Shown: one piece after another, positions 32,203 through 44,363 of the stretch
Layout: every line of letters starts with the position of its first letter
How positions within the stretch are numbered: position 1 is the first letter of the stretch
Position numbers and translations under genes: made by a program
Source: Gaeumannomyces sp. JS-464
Taxonomy: Eukaryota; Ascomycota; Sordariomycetes; Magnaporthales; Magnaporthaceae
DNA length: 64,000 nucleotides
Direction of reading: 5' to 3'
Assembly: GCA_002197995.1 (NCBI GenBank)
Contig: NGZR01000003.1
Coordinates: 744,001-808,000 of the forward strand
Notes under the pieces: generated by a model
What the model was told of the DNA's origin: nothing
What the model saw: only the letters and a program-made list of their open reading frames with translations
The model's database searches: none

Positions 32203-34505
32203 ATGCCCGGACAGGGGATGCCCGCTGCGCTGCAGCAAATGACGGCGCCGAGGGTCGAGGCAAGATCGCTCTCGCAGCTCAACTACCTCGCCGCAAACCC
32301 GCCAAAGTACCCCGTCAATCCCACCGAGGCAAAGCAGCCGCCCCTCACCCTGTACATATCGCGGGTGCCCGGATCACGAGGTAGGGCTCTCCGGTTTCCT
32401 CGGGCTTCCAGTCATGCCACTAACCAACCGCCGCAGACGTCATCCTGTCCCCCTTCAAGCCCCAGCTCAAAAACGTCACCGGCGAGGACATCGCCAACTC
32501 CTTCTACCTGATCCACCTGGACCTACCCTCAGACGAGCTGCTCCTGGCCCGTTCCCAGGACGCACATGGTGGCTCACCGACTTCGCACTACGCTCCTTCT
32601 ATTACCCCTGCGCACTCACCCATCGCGAGGAAGCCCTTGCCCGCCTCCGCCAAACTCTCGGCCCCGCCTCCGGTGCCGCCGGCTTCCGAAGCGCCGGCGC
32701 CGGCTCCGGCCCAGGTCCCGATCCCACCTCCGGTCTTCCAGGCGAGCCAGGCAAATGGCCCCGATGCTTTGCGCGCCGAGCAGGCTGCCCTCGGCCGTCC
32801 GGGTCCAGAGGCAAGGTCCCAAAAGACGATCTCCTTTGGCCCAGACCTCTCCTATCCAAACCGCTATGGAGATCTCCCTGCCGACCGCCCTGCGCTTCCA
32901 CCAAGGCCAGATAGCCAAATAGCAGTGCCAACCCAGCAGCCACAAGGCTCGGCGACAAGGAAGCCTCTCGGACCAAGGTCGCTCGAGATCCCCCATCGGC
33001 CGGCGGTCCCAGAGAAGGACACACCCCGACCCCTGAGCGGGGGCAAGTTTGATGGTCTCTCGCCTTCTCAAACTCCAGGTGCTGACCACTCTCCATCTTT
33101 TCCGACGCCCGCCCCTTCGCCTAAACCACCATCCGCCCAGCTTGCGCCCGAGCCCAAGCCTCGGCCCGACTCGCACAAGTTCCCATCGCCCCCTAGGTCA
33201 CCCTCGCCAGCCAAGCGCGAGCTAGTACCTTTCACACTCACCATCATCCGCCGTGATCCTGTTACCGGTAACCAGTGGAATGTCGGCAAGGTGTCTTCTT
33301 TCCAGCAGCCGGCAGAGGCCCCGATCTCGGACGACTCTGCCACTGATGCTGCCAACGGACCCACGGTTTCGGAGCTGGCCGGCGTGGCCCCGCCCATCGC
33401 CCCCGTGGCTAGGAACTCCGGCACCGCCCCGCCTGCTGTCAACATCAGGATCGAGACCTCGGGCTATGCCAAGTTCCGCGGCGTGTTTCCTACCCGCGAG
33501 AGCCTCGACATAGGCCGAAATCGCACGGGCTCAGCCTCCTCATCCGTCTTTCGCGGGGTCCAAGGCGGAATAGGAGGGGGCTCGAGCGCCGACTCGCTGT
33601 CCATGGAGTATTTCACCCGCCAGCTGCTCATGGGCTACACCAAGAGCTGGACCACCAACATCCGGGACCACCTGCGCAACAAGAACCGCAGCAACAGCGG
33701 CGCCTCCGAGTACGAGTCCGCCATGGCGGGAGGAGGGAACCGGAAGAACCCGACGCCGCCCCTCGAGCCGCCGCCCCGGCCGCCCTTCCACCCGCGGCCC
33801 AGTAGTGCCGGGTCCGCGGGGTCCGGCGCCTCCTTCACCGCACCGCACGGGTCGCCCATCAGGGGCATGACGGGCCTGCAGGCGCTCCAGAAAAACCTCG
33901 ACAGCCACATGGAGAGCAGCAGCCAGAACCAGGCCCACAGCCCCAGCGGCAACCCGATAGTGACGGCCCCCGGGCCGGGCCTCCGGCCGCGCGGCTACGT
34001 CTTCGCTAGCCCCTGGGACGGGCTCTGCGAGTTCCGCACCAGCAGCAGCGGGCGCGGCGTGAAATGCTTGCACTCCCTCGGCGGCTGCGTCGGCGCCACC
34101 GACGGCGGCGGCGGGTCCCCTTCCTCCTCGTCGCAGCCGCCGGCCTCGCTCGTCAGCGAGCTGCGCTTCAACCTCCCCAACGCGGACCTGTTCCGCGACA
34201 AGGGGCTCGAGATCCAGGGCAAGCTGGACCGGCTGCGGCTCGACGCGCAGCGCAGCCTGGCGGGCCGCCACCACCACCACGGGAGCCGCAGTGTCGACCA
34301 CAGCCCCCACCACCACCACGATGACTTCCCGGACCCGTTCGAGACCGAGATGGGCCTCGGCCGCGAGCGCGCCGGTGGCGGCAACAGGGGCAAGCGGGCC
34401 AAGCTGGGCAAGCTGATCATCCACGACGAGGGGCTCAAGATGCTGGACCTGGTCGTCGCTGCCAACATGGGCGTCTGGTGGGGGGCTTGGGAGAGGAGCT
34501 TCTAA
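32203..34505 (+). CDS. Conserved fungal protein of unknown function, 748 aa
   Basis: Exon 1 is 32203-32380, the intron is 32381-32436 (GTAGGG...CGCAG, 56 nt), and exon 2 is 32437-34505. The first 100 residues look ordered (LSQLNYLAANPPKYPVNPTE ... LTLYISRVPGSRDVILSPFK, then ANSFYLIHLDLPSD). A disordered Pro/Ser-rich region of about 200 residues follows. The second ordered part runs from ELVPFTLTIIRRDPVTGNQW through NIRIETSGYAKFRGVFP, MEYFTRQLLMGYTKSWTTNI, RGYVFASPWDGLCEFRT and SELRFNLPNADLF to LGKLIIHDEGLKMLDLVVAA, ending WWGAWERSF. The spread of beta-strand-like blocks in the C-terminal half suggests one folded domain interrupted by insertions. I do not recognise a named family. There is no signal peptide or membrane segment. 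The frame is intact. Confidence 0.8.
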
Positions 34506-35124
34506 GGCCGTTCTTTGATGGGAGGAACTTGCGAGGTTTTCTGTTCGTTTTTCTTCTCCTATTCCTCGCAAGGATTGATACCTAGATATACATGTATCTC
34601 GGCGGGATTTCGAACCTGGATTTTCGGCATCGATCGGCGTATGACAGGTCGGAGCATTGTGGGCGTTTTTGCATCTAACCAAGCGCTGCGTTTTGCGCTA
34701 CAATTCCTTTTGTTTCAACCCTTTTAAAAAGCTCTCAGTAGATAGATAGAAAGTAATGGCGGCGAGAGAGAAATGCGTTCAATGTCTTTTTTCGAGCCTT
34801 GGATCCGTGTGCACCCGGTTGAGCCTGGGTCCGAACCGCACATCGACAGGCTCGTACATAGGCCGGGATTCACTGCGGGACATCGTTGAACTGGGGTAGA
34901 TCCCTCCTCTATTATTGGGGGAATGAAAAGCCAAGAGGACGCGCGAGATCCTCGCGGCGATGCGGTGAACAAAGCAAAATTTGTGGCTAGTATTTACAGC
35001 ATCTAGGGAAACAACGACGACTAGTGAGGAACCGTGGCTTTTCAGCCCTTTTCCCTCCACCCCCATTTTGGAGTCATAACGCAAGCCGACAAAGGCCCTG
35101 CTACTGGAGTCGCTGCGGCCCATG
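34506..35124. other. Convergent 3' intergenic region
   Basis: 3' flanks of the 32.2 kb gene (plus) and NDUFS8 (minus). Nothing else is seen. Confidence 0.55.
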
Positions 35125-35902
35125 TTATCTGTAGGGGGCATCCGCCCGGATGGCCGCCGCAAGCTCGGGCTCCCACTTGTCGCCATTCGCCAGCAGTTTC
35201 TCTGCAGAACACACACGTCAGCAAGAGCAGGGACACCAAAGACAACAAAAGAATGACGACATCACAACATACCCTTGTTGTAAAGCAGCTCCTCGCGGGT
35301 CTCAGTGGCGTACTCGGCGTTGGGCGACTCGACGATGGCGTCGACGGGGCACGATTCCTGGCAGAAGCCGCAGTAGATGCACTTTGTCATGTCGATGTGT
35401 AGCGGGTGGTGCGGCGGGAGCCGTCCATGCGCTCCTCGGCCTCGATGGTGATGGCCTGGGCGGGGCAGATGGCCTCGCACAGCTTGCAGGCGATGCAGCG
35501 CTCCTCGCCCGACGGGTAGCGGCGCAGGGCGTGCTCGCCGCGGAAGCGGGGCGAGATGGGGCCCTTCTCGAAGGGGTAGTAGATGGTGTAGGGCGGGCGG
35601 AAGAACTGCTCGAGCAGCACGTACATGCCGCGGAACATCTCGGTGAGCAGGAAGTACTTCCCCACCCGGTCCATCGTCCCCTCCTTCTCCCCGTCCCACT
35701 CGACCGGCGGCGGCAGCCGGAAGCCCTTGGGCGGCGGGCCCACGGGCGTCGCGTAGCCCCTGGTCGTCGCCGGCAGCAGCATCGCCGCTGCCGCCAGCGC
35801 CGGTGGTGTTCTCCTGCCCGCGGCGGCTCTGACGAGGAGGGCCTGGCGCGAGACCAGGGCGCTGGCGCCGCTGGCCACCATTCGCGCGGGTGGCGGAGCC
35901 AT
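35125..35902 (-). CDS. NDUFS8: Complex I 23 kDa subunit, two 4Fe-4S clusters (TYKY/NDUFS8) (one frameshift)
   Basis: The main exon 35273-35902 and last exon 35125-35201 are separated by an intron 35202-35272. The mitochondrial presequence is [20 protein letters not shown], ending near [10 protein letters not shown]. Next comes [20 protein letters not shown] and [20 protein letters not shown]. The two ferredoxin motifs [12 protein letters not shown] and [12 protein letters not shown] bind clusters N6a and N6b on the electron path to ubiquinone. Between them the frame breaks near 35392 (TTRY then TST-stop). One missing base restores [15 protein letters not shown]. The last exon gives [15 protein letters not shown] ... 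APYR. Total about 235 aa. As NDUFS8 is needed for complex I, the shift is more likely a sequence error. Confidence 0.95.
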
Positions 35903-36475
35903 TTTTGGGATGTGGTTGGTTGGTGGTGCTGGCTGCTCGGCGGCCCGACACCTGGAAAAGCGGACGCTCGGGGGCGAGGTCAGCCGGGTTGGTGCGGTGC
36001 CAATTGGCGAGTGTGGCAGGAGTCTCGAGGCGTCGTCGTTCGGTGGTTGTTGCCTCCTCCCGGGCGAGGCGATGTTGCTTGACGTGATGGAATTCGGCTC
36101 TTTTGGACGAGTGCTCGCTGTGGCTTTCGGGAACGCACTTCCACTGATTTCGCAGCACCATTACAAAAGCGTTGCTTTGATTGGCCAAAGCTCCACCCCA
36201 GAATGCCGCCACTTTCCCTCCCTCCATTGCGATCAAGCCAAGCCACAGCCCACACGTGACTCGGCTTTGCTCGGAGCTGCCAAAGCTTCAGCCAGCTCCA
36301 AAGATTTGCCAATTGGATGGAGTTCAACGGCCTTGAAAATTGCTCGACGCCGCGCCTCAGAACGACGATATCCAACCAAGAACCCACTCGACGTCGACGC
36401 TCACCCCCGTGCTTCCCGGCCGCTTTTTTTTTCCGGTTCTCAACAGCCCGCTCGAGGTTCGAACACCCAGTCACC
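35903..36475. promoter_or_regulatory. Shared bidirectional promoter of two complex I genes
   Basis: 573 bp separate the start codons of NDUFS8 (minus) and the acyl carrier protein gene (plus). It contains two identical CCAATTGG elements (36000-36007 and 36309-36316), an inverted CCAAT (ATTGG, 36180-36184) and a CACGTGAC E-box (36253-36260). CCAAT boxes are bound by the HAP/NF-Y complex and CACGTGAC by Cbf1-type factors, both known to act on respiratory genes in fungi. Binding here is inferred. Confidence 0.65.
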
Positions 36476-37262
36476 ATGTTCCGCGCAAATGTCCTGCGAT
36501 CGGCCGCGGCCTCGGTCGCCCGTGTTGCCGCCACCCGCCCAGCTGTGTCGTCCCCCGTCGCCAGATTAGCTGTCCGCAGCGCCGCCCCCGCCACGTGGAT
36601 GCCCAAGATTGCCGCCGCTCCCTGGAGCGCCGTCCGCTGCTACGCCGCCGCCGCCGGCCTGGACAAGGCTGCCGTCGAGGAGAGGATCGTTGCTCTGCTT
36701 CAGAACTTTGACAAGGTGCGTTGCGCCTTGCCGCCGCAATCCCTGTCCCCGGCATCGTTGGCCCCCGCTCTCGCAACACTTTATAAATTTCGCCCGCTAA
36801 CTTCTTGTCTTGCAGGTCAACGACCCTCAGGCCGTACGTCATGCTCCATGCATCTTTGTCCCCTTGCGCTCTACGAGATATATAGGGAGTTCGTAAATTA
36901 ACTAGGCTTGCGTTGCACAGATCAAGCCCAACTCCCACTTCGCCAATGACCTGGGCCTGGACAGCCTGGACACTGTTGAGGTTGTCATGGCTATCGAGGA
37001 GGTAAAACAAACGGCTGAGCCATTGGGAGCATGCAATTACAGACGAATGGAGGACTAATCAGGACTACAATAACAGGAATTCAGCATCGAGATCCCTGAC
37101 AAGGACGCCGACACGATCCACAGCGGTATGATTCTTTCTCTTGCGCGCGCTGTCTCCTTTGGACAAGCTCCCAATCACCCCTTGCGCATCTACTAATTCA
37201 CCGTACCCCTCACAGTTGACAAGGCTGTGGAGTACATCCTGAGCCAGCCTGACGCGCACTAA
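36476..37262 (+). CDS. acp1: Mitochondrial acyl carrier protein (complex I SDAP subunit)
   Basis: Five exons are 36476-36715, 36816-36833, 36921-37001, 37077-37125 and 37216-37262; all phases fit and the total is 144 aa. The mitochondrial presequence (MFRANVLRSAAASVARVAAT) runs to about residue 62 (VRCYAAAAG). The ACP fold follows: LDKAAVEERIVALLQNFDKV, NDPQA, then NSHFANDLGLDSLDTVEVVM. The Ser of DSL is the phosphopantetheine site. IEEEFSIEIPDKDADTIHSV and DKAVEYILSQPDAH end it. It carries acyl chains in mitochondrial fatty acid synthesis (lipoate precursor) and binds LYR proteins in complex I and Fe-S assembly. Exon 2 is an 18-nt micro-exon. Confidence 0.96.
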
Positions 37263-38283
37263 ATTATCATGATCTTGATGTGCACGCCTCTTTACGACAC
37301 TTAACTCTCTGTACCATAGACCCAAAATATAAAGGCATATTCTGGAGAACGGTCGTTTCTAAATATCCAACACCCCCCATCACTCAGAAACGGGCAGTCC
37401 AGAAGCGCTGGACATCGGGAACCAGGGTAGTTCTCTCACGCGGCAGGAGGAGGCTCCCGCCGACGCTGACGAGGAAGGGAGCTTTGTTGCTGCAGGATCC
37501 AAACGGCCGAGTGAATTTCGATGTCCTGCAGTGACACCGGCAGGCCGCGAGGAACTTTTGTTAGAGCCCGTCGAGAAATAATACGACACTTACGCTGCCC
37601 AGTCCCGGGCGGGGCATCTCTTGCGGGCGGTCCCAGGGGTCTCAAGTACTGTGCCTGGCTCTTGCCGTTGTCGATTCCAAGGCATCTCCAGCGCCACGAG
37701 GGGCAGCTGCTACCCGATGCTCGCGCATTCAAGCTACTTCCGTGCTCTCGATCGCGCAAACACTGTCCAATGGGCTGGATCTTTCTACCCGACCCAAGGC
37801 CCCGGTTCGCAACTCTCGTCGATACGAAGGGGCAGTCCTGAAATTGCTGGCTAAAGACTCCAACGCCCATGAAATATATTGATTATCTACTGTTTCGCGA
37901 CGGCTTCACCCTCCTCATCCATTTTGCTTGCAGTATTACTGATTCCTCTATTGCTTTCGCGCATCTTCGCCCGCCCCCAACATCAGACATGTCAAACATG
38001 GTCTTTGGCTGAGATATTCCTCCCCGCCCCTGAGGTCGTAAAGGGCACATTGCCCGCAGACTACGACCTAAAGGGGCACACATAGTAAGGCAGCTACCCA
38101 TCGAGACGGTCGAGCTACTACCATTCAGAAGGACTTACCTTACGGAAGAATGCCGGTCAGGTATTTACCACTGGCACCGCGACAAACTGGCCCCACTATC
38201 AACCATCCGGAATCGACACTTCACCGAAGGCCCCTTTTGCTTTGTCCTCGCCGCCACCCCCGCCTGTAGAGTTTACCTACCGT
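37263..38283. other. Intergenic, no gene supported
   Basis: Frames on the minus strand (37380-37870) overlap each other and have no motif. CT- and T-rich segments precede the ferroportin-like gene. Confidence 0.45.
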
Positions 38284-40263
38284 CATGGCCGGGACACTGG
38301 GACTCGGAGAGATCCCCCAACTCACACACTACCGCGAACCTTCCAACCGGAGTACACTCGCGGACACACAGCGTGCCCGGGCCTCGATCTACATCCCCAT
38401 TGACCTCGTTGGGCGTATATACGGGTCGTCGGGGGACCTGACAAACCTTTGGGGTCTCTGGTAGAAACACGAGTCCCGGCAGCTGCGCGAGGACCTTCTC
38501 TACCCGAAACACATCAAGCTCGGCCTGCTGGCACTGCACCTCCTCACCGCCGTCAACTGCCGCCTTTATGGAGGTGCTCTTGTTTTCCTCGTCGGGGTAT
38601 TTTACCCGAACGAACCGAGCGCCCTGCGTCTGCTGGCGCTCTGCAGCCTCGCCCGGGTCTTGACCTATGCCACGGCGGCCGTGGCCGTCAGCGATCGAAT
38701 CGAAAACGGAGGCCATAATCGGAAAGATCTGTTCAAGACCGTCGTCTGCACACAGCGCATCTCCGTCATCTGCTGCGTCGGCGGACTCGGTGCCCTCGTC
38801 GGCGGTGTTGGCACGGAGGAGGCCCCGGTCAGCGGGCTAGATCCTGACGCCAGTCGACAGTCCGTATTGTGCTTTTCGCTTGGGTTCTCGTCTGGAACAT
38901 TGTCGAGAAGATATCGGCGACCATGAATCTTATCCTGGTTGGCCGAGACTAGAATGTGCAGCTGGCCAGAGGTCCCACAGGACCCAGAAGATGTAAGTGG
39001 TATCTCCCTTCCGCGGGGCACAAGACTCGGAAGTTGGGTTGGACTACTGACCGCCATCACAGTGATGGCCACTCGGATGAACCTAATCGATTACGTGGCC
39101 AGAACGACGTCATCTCTTTCTTTGGCTGCCATAGCGCTTATTCACCGACAGTGGACCGGTTTGCTCCCCTTGACTTTGGCAGCGGCGTCACTCGGCGTGG
39201 AGCTCTGGTTGATAGGTTGGCTGTTCGGTAGGCTGGAGCCTGATCTGAGGAGACCCTTGTCTCTTCCAGACTCTCCTCCCACTTTCAATCTCAGGGTTCA
39301 CACGAGGCGAGATGAGGAAGCAGCAGTAAGCCCAGGCCATAGCCTGGAGTGCCCCTATCTCCTAGCAGTCTGCCCCCATCAACGCCTGCCTCGGCAGGGA
39401 TTTCGAGAGAGGAGATCGAGCATCTACACTACCACCAAAAGCTGGCTAGTTTGAGCTTTGGTGGCCGCTTCTCTCGCCTGGTACGGCACTACACGCCGTC
39501 ATACAAGTTCTTCTTCAGCCAACCCGCCGGCTGGGCATCGTTCGCCCTTGCAATTCTCTCATGCAACCAGTATTTCTTCGCGCATTTCTCCCATCCCGCG
39601 CCGGTCAGCCAAGACCCTCGCGGCACGATTCGGACCGCGACAGCCATCACAGCTCTGGAGATTCCCTTGGGCACCTGGGTTGGCCCCTGGCTTGTTGAAA
39701 AGTTCGGGCCCGAATGGAATGGGATCGTGGGCTGTTCACTTCATGCACTCACCATCGGGCTCGCCGTCAACTTGCCGCCGGTGAAGGCCGAGCTTGAACT
39801 CAAGGCCAAGGACACGCTCATGTGGCTCCGCCTGGGCTTTGGTGTCAGCCGCGCCGGACTTCTCCTGTTTGACCTGGCAGTGCGGGATATCAACCAACGC
39901 GTGAGCGCATTACCATACATCCCTCCCGTGTATCTCGTACTGCAGGCTGACTATTTGTTTCCTATACTAACTTTGCTGGGGGGCTGGGTATAGCTGATTA
40001 AAGATAAAGAATATGTTTTATTCTCGACGGCAGAGATTGCCGTAGCCAGCCTCTTCGAAGCATTGGGGCATTTCCTAGCAGTCCTCGACTCTTTTCTTGG
40101 ACCGCTGCTACCGTCCGACTTGTTACTGACTGCGGCGCTGGGCGCATGTGTCTGCTCGTTTGTTGTTTTCTCCTCGTATGTAGTCTCCCACGCGGCATGT
40201 GTGCGCATACGGCGCAGGAGAGGCAAAAGGGATGGATGTTCCAGATTTGAACGGGGCAAATAG
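38284..40263 (+). pseudogene. Ferroportin-like (SLC40) iron exporter gene, disrupted
   Basis: Pieces in several frames add up to one multi-spanning membrane protein. The parts are LYPKHIKLGLLALHLLTAVN, QRISVICCVGGLGALVG, VLVWNIVEKISATMNLILVG, LMATRMNLIDYVARTTSSLS, SRLVRHYTPSYKFFFSQPAG, ITALEIPLGTWVGPWLVEKF and SRAGLLLFDLAVRDINQR. The last exon, 39994-40263, starts LIKDKEYVLFSTAEIAVASL. The order and spacing follow ferroportin (the RDW..MN...ID block and the RxGLxxFDLxV helix). Disruptions are a frameshift near 38860 and a TAG at 38950-38952 where the family has the Trp of RDW. The phase also mismatches at the 39326-39368 intron. A first TAG (38462-38464) may instead be a splice acceptor with a CTGAC branch point. 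No other carrier lies nearby. The family call is by eye. Confidence 0.6.
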
Positions 40264-41828
40264 GCGGTAAAATAGCAGAAGCAATGAAGCACGGTAACGA
40301 ATGATGGGAATCAAGAGAGACAGTGAATGGGCATGTTAGTGGTCCCTTGCCCGTCGCTCCCGAAAGCAGCCGGTCAGGCTGGACACGTGAGGAGGGTGTC
40401 GTGGTATTCGTCACGCCACTGCCGATTGGATTGGCTGCAAGCAGCGGCGCAAGGAGTGAAGCCGGTAGGCGTCACCATTCCAATTGATAGGGGTGAGGGG
40501 CAAAACCCAGCTGCGCTCCCCGCAAACGGCTGTGGTGGGATTCTCAGTACCGACAGGGTTCTCGGTGGAGCCTGTGGTTCCACATCCAAGGCGGTCTTTG
40601 CGAGGTACGCGCCATTCACTACAGTCACTCGACCAAAGGCCAGGTACCGCGCTATCTCGATGCAGGCGGCTCGCGGAGCCCCTGGTCGGAATCTTTGGCC
40701 AACCTACAAAAGGCGCCGTGCTCGCCCACGAAAAACGGCCCCCTTTGCCCGACCACAGCCGCGGCCTCTTATTTGGGCGCCCAGACCAATCACGAACAAC
40801 CCACCACCAAACCTCCCGGCGCTCGCACACCCACCCGAAGTTCAACCACAGCGGCCTCAGCACCTTTGGCCTCGTAGCACCAGCCAACACACCACACAAA
40901 CACGCACACACGCACGCGCACACGCACACGCACACGTCGGCTTCCCGTCCGTCCTGAGCCTCAGAACTTGCGTGCGGCTTTGAGGAGTCCCTCAACCGGG
41001 TTTTCGTGTTATTCAAAACCTGGCAGTATTGCCAATATTGGTTTTCTTTTTAAGGTCCGGGCCGTTGGGCCACAGCACTCTCCCGTAAGTTACCCTGCGC
41101 CTTCACATTCCTCCTACTGTTTCTAAATATCACACTGCTCTTTCTTTTCTGCTCTATTATTCTTTACTTTTTTTCTACTCCGCGCATCTCTCCTCCTCTC
41201 ACCCGACAGCGCATTGAACGTTGCAACACGCCTCGCGGTTCGCACGCCGGACGCGAGTCTTTGCGACCAAAGCTGTGCGGCTTGTCGAGTTACGCCTGGA
41301 GCCCTTTATTGGAGCGCGACACCACTGTGGATCCAGGGGTGTGCTTTTGCGCTCGCTTATCAGACTGGAGGATAATGGAAGGTCCACCTGGAAAGACGGT
41401 ACCTAGCCGGCTTTTCTCGCTTCTATCCCCGCCTCTCTTTCCTTGTTAGATCTCTCACTCTCTATATGCTTCCCATCCTTTTCCTGTGCTTTTATAGTTT
41501 CATTCTGCTTCCACCTTCCACTTTCCCTTTGCTGGTTCACTGTCGCTTTTTATCCGAGCAGTCTGATCCAGGCTCGACCCGATGCCGTGCCACGGCGTCA
41601 CTGGTGGCCCAAGCTCCTCCCCCACACATGTGGGTCTAACCAAAGGCGAACATGAGCTTCCCTGCGGGCAGGCGCGTTTGGTCTCGGCGAGCGCCAGGAC
41701 GTCAGGAACCACCTCGCAATTAAAATCCACGCTGTCTCCGTCGCGTCAACGACAGCCACCTACTACGACCTATGACGCCTTTTATCGCTGCAGCCAGCTA
41801 AACAAATCATCCACCTCCCGCAGAACCG
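40264..41828. other. Intergenic, upstream of fcp1
   Basis: It contains the (CACACG)n tract 40900-40937 and long CT-rich stretches (41100-41210, 41400-41530) typical of a strong fungal core promoter and leader. Short frames such as 41221-41406 are not supported. Confidence 0.5.
40900..40937. repeat. CA/CG alternating microsatellite, 38 bp
   Basis: A perfect purine-pyrimidine alternation of CACG/CACA units, the second such tract in the window. Confidence 0.9.
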
Positions 41829-44363
41829 ATGGGCGAGGATTCCAGACGGGGCAACAAGATGTTGTCCCTGGGCTCCCGCCCAGCATATCCCATCACGATA
41901 ACGAAGCTGTACAAGTCCACCGGCGACCGCATCAAGAAGCAGGAGCCGCTGTTCCAGTACTCCTTCAAGATCTGGGGCGAGGAGGGCAACAGGGAGACGG
42001 GCGAGTACGAGCCCGTCTTGAAGACAACGTTCACGGAATGGCCCTGCCCCGCCGACGGCAAGCTTCTCAAATGGCACATCCGCGCCGGTGAGGTCATCGG
42101 TCGCGACCGCGAGTGCGCCACGGTCGAGGAGGATTGCACCCACGAGATCCAGTTCCAGGGCCTCTGTGCCATGTGCGGCAAGGACATGACCGAGGCCAAC
42201 TGGGCCGCCGACAAGCTTGATACGGAGCGCGCCCCGATCAACATGACGCATGACCAGACTAGATTGCTCGTCAGCAAGAAGGCCGCTACAAAGACCGAGT
42301 TCGAGCTGCAGAAGAGGTTGCTGGACCAGCGCAAATTTGATCCTCGTCGTTGATCTGGATCAGACCATCATCCACGCCTGCATCGAGCCCACAATTGGCG
42401 ACTGGCAACGCGATCCGACAAATCCCAACCACGATGCGGTTAAGGATGTCAAGAGCTTCCAGCTCAATGACGACGGCCCCCGCGGGCTGGCCTCGGGCTG
42501 CTGGTACTACATCAAGATGCGCCCGGTCGACTTCCTCGAGAAGATCGCGACCATGTACGAGCTGCACGTTTACACCATGGGCACTCGCGCGTACGCCATG
42601 AACATCGCCAAGATTGTCGATCCGGAGCAGAAGCTATTCGGCAATCGTGTCATCAGTCGAGACGAGAACGGCAGCATGACGGCAAAGAGCCTCCAGCGCC
42701 TCTTTCCTGTCAGCACTAGGATGGTGGTCATTATCGATGACCGTGCCGACGTCTGGCCTCGCAACCGCCCCAACCTCATCAAGGTTGTCCCGTACGACTT
42801 CTTCAAAGGCATCGGAGATATCAATTCTAGCTTCCTGCCAAAACGGGAGACCTCATCACCCCTCTGCCCAAGCCCCTCAAAGGTGCCTCGGTCAACGGCA
42901 GCAAGTCGGCCAGGCCAAATGGCGGTACCGCGCCTGCTGGCAAGAAATCCACGCTCGAGGAGCTGGCCAGCATGAGCAGCGGCGAGGGTGCGGCGCTCAT
43001 CAAGAAGCAGACTGAAGAGCAGGAGAAAACGCTCGAGATGCAGATCAAGGACCGTCCTCTGCTCCATATGCAAGAACAACTGGACAAGGAGGACGGTGAG
43101 GCCGCGAGCAGGGAAGAGGGCGACAGCAGCGATGCCGCCTCAGCGTCGCTGAGCCACCCGCGCCACCATCTCCTCCTCGACGACGACAGCGAACTTGCCT
43201 ATCTAGAGCAGCACCTCACACAGCTGCACGAGGCCTTTTACGCCCACGACGCCGAAGCGGCAAAGGAGCGTGAGGGCAGATCAGCCGACGACCAGACGAA
43301 CCCGCCCGATGTTGGAGACGTCCTCGACGGCCTTAAGGCCAAGGTGCTACAGGGCACGAAGATTGTCCTTTCGGGCCTGGTTCCCGTGGGAGTCGACGTC
43401 CAAATGTCGGAGATTGGCTTGCAGGCCCAGAGCTTTGGCGCCACGATTCTTAAGAAGGTATCGAAGCAAATGACCCATCTCGTCGTCAGCAGCAGCCGCC
43501 CAAGGACGCTCAAGGTGACGCAGGCGGAGCGGATTCCGGGGGTGAAGATCGTCAACCAAGACTGGTTGATCAACAGCCTGAGCCAGTGGAAGCATTTGGA
43601 CGAGGCCCCTTATGCCATGGGCAAGCCGGCAGCGGAGCGAGCGGCAATGGCATCGGCAACTACGCCAGGAGAGAACACGGACGCCGAAACGCCGTCGGAT
43701 GGCGAGGCGGACGGTGGCGTGCGCAAGCCAAGGAAGCTCAAGCCAGTAAGGATCGTTGTGTCCAATCCCAGCGGAGTAAGCAATGAGGAGGAGGGCGAGG
43801 ATTCAGACGATGAGGACGAAGGACCGGATGATGCTGCCGATGACGACTTTGACGACGAGTTCGACCTGGACGGCGCAACAAGCCCCGTTGAGCAGTTGAA
43901 GGATTTCGACTGGGACCAAGCCGACGCCGAGATGGCTGATTTTCTCGACTCAGATGACGAGACTTCGGGGGACGGCACCTCGACGGCGGGCAACAACAGC
44001 GAGGCCGAGGAAAGCAGCACTTTGGTTGTGGGCAGGAAGCGCAAGCTCGGCGGCAGCACTACCGAGTCGGAGGACGACTCCAGGCTTTCACCAGACAATG
44101 CCGGCGCAAAGAAGCAGCGTGTTGGGACGGTCCGCAGTGCTTCGAAACTCCGTGTGGTCCGCGTACCTGGCGAAGACGACAAGGAGAACGGGACCAGTCT
44201 CCCCACGCCGCACGGCACGGGCGACGAGGAGGACGTGACGCTCCTCAAGAGCAGTCAAGTGTCGGCGGTGGACGACGACGACTTTGACGAAGACCTGGAG
44301 GCGGACCTTATGGCAGAGCTGGAGGCGGAAGAACTCGAATCGGCCGAGCAGGAGAAGGGCTAG
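41829..44363 (+). CDS. fcp1: RNA polymerase II CTD phosphatase Fcp1 (two compensating frameshifts)
   Basis: The first part, from 41829, reads LGSRPAYPITITKLYKSTGD and CTHEIQFQGLCAMCGKDM. The frame shifts near 42341 (one base too many in AAATTT), just before LILVVDLDQTIIHACIEP, which holds the DLDQT (DxDxT) catalytic motif of FCP/SCP phosphatases. FPVSTRMVVIIDDRADVW and NLIKVVPYDFFKGI follow. A second shift near 42850 (one G missing) leads to ELASMSSGEGAALIKKQ. A BRCT domain spans about 43320-43620 (LQGTKIVLSGLVPVGVDVQM ... VKIVNQDWLINSLSQWK). The tail is acidic. The corrected length is 844 aa. A start at 41859 (MLSLGSRPAY) is possible. Fcp1 dephosphorylates Ser2 of the Pol II tail in the nucleus and is essential in yeasts, so both shifts are probably errors. 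Confidence 0.95.

Noticed and set aside
38462..38464. First in-frame TAG of the ferroportin-like gene as a nonsense mutation
   Set aside because: It coincides with the AG of a plausible intron end (GTATAT donor, CTGAC branch point), so it may be a splice site. The second TAG at 38950 was kept.
41221..41461. Upstream coding exon of fcp1 (MEGPPGKT...)
   Set aside because: A GT follows it, but fungal Fcp1 proteins begin near the RPAYPITITKL segment and the joined product gains no family similarity.
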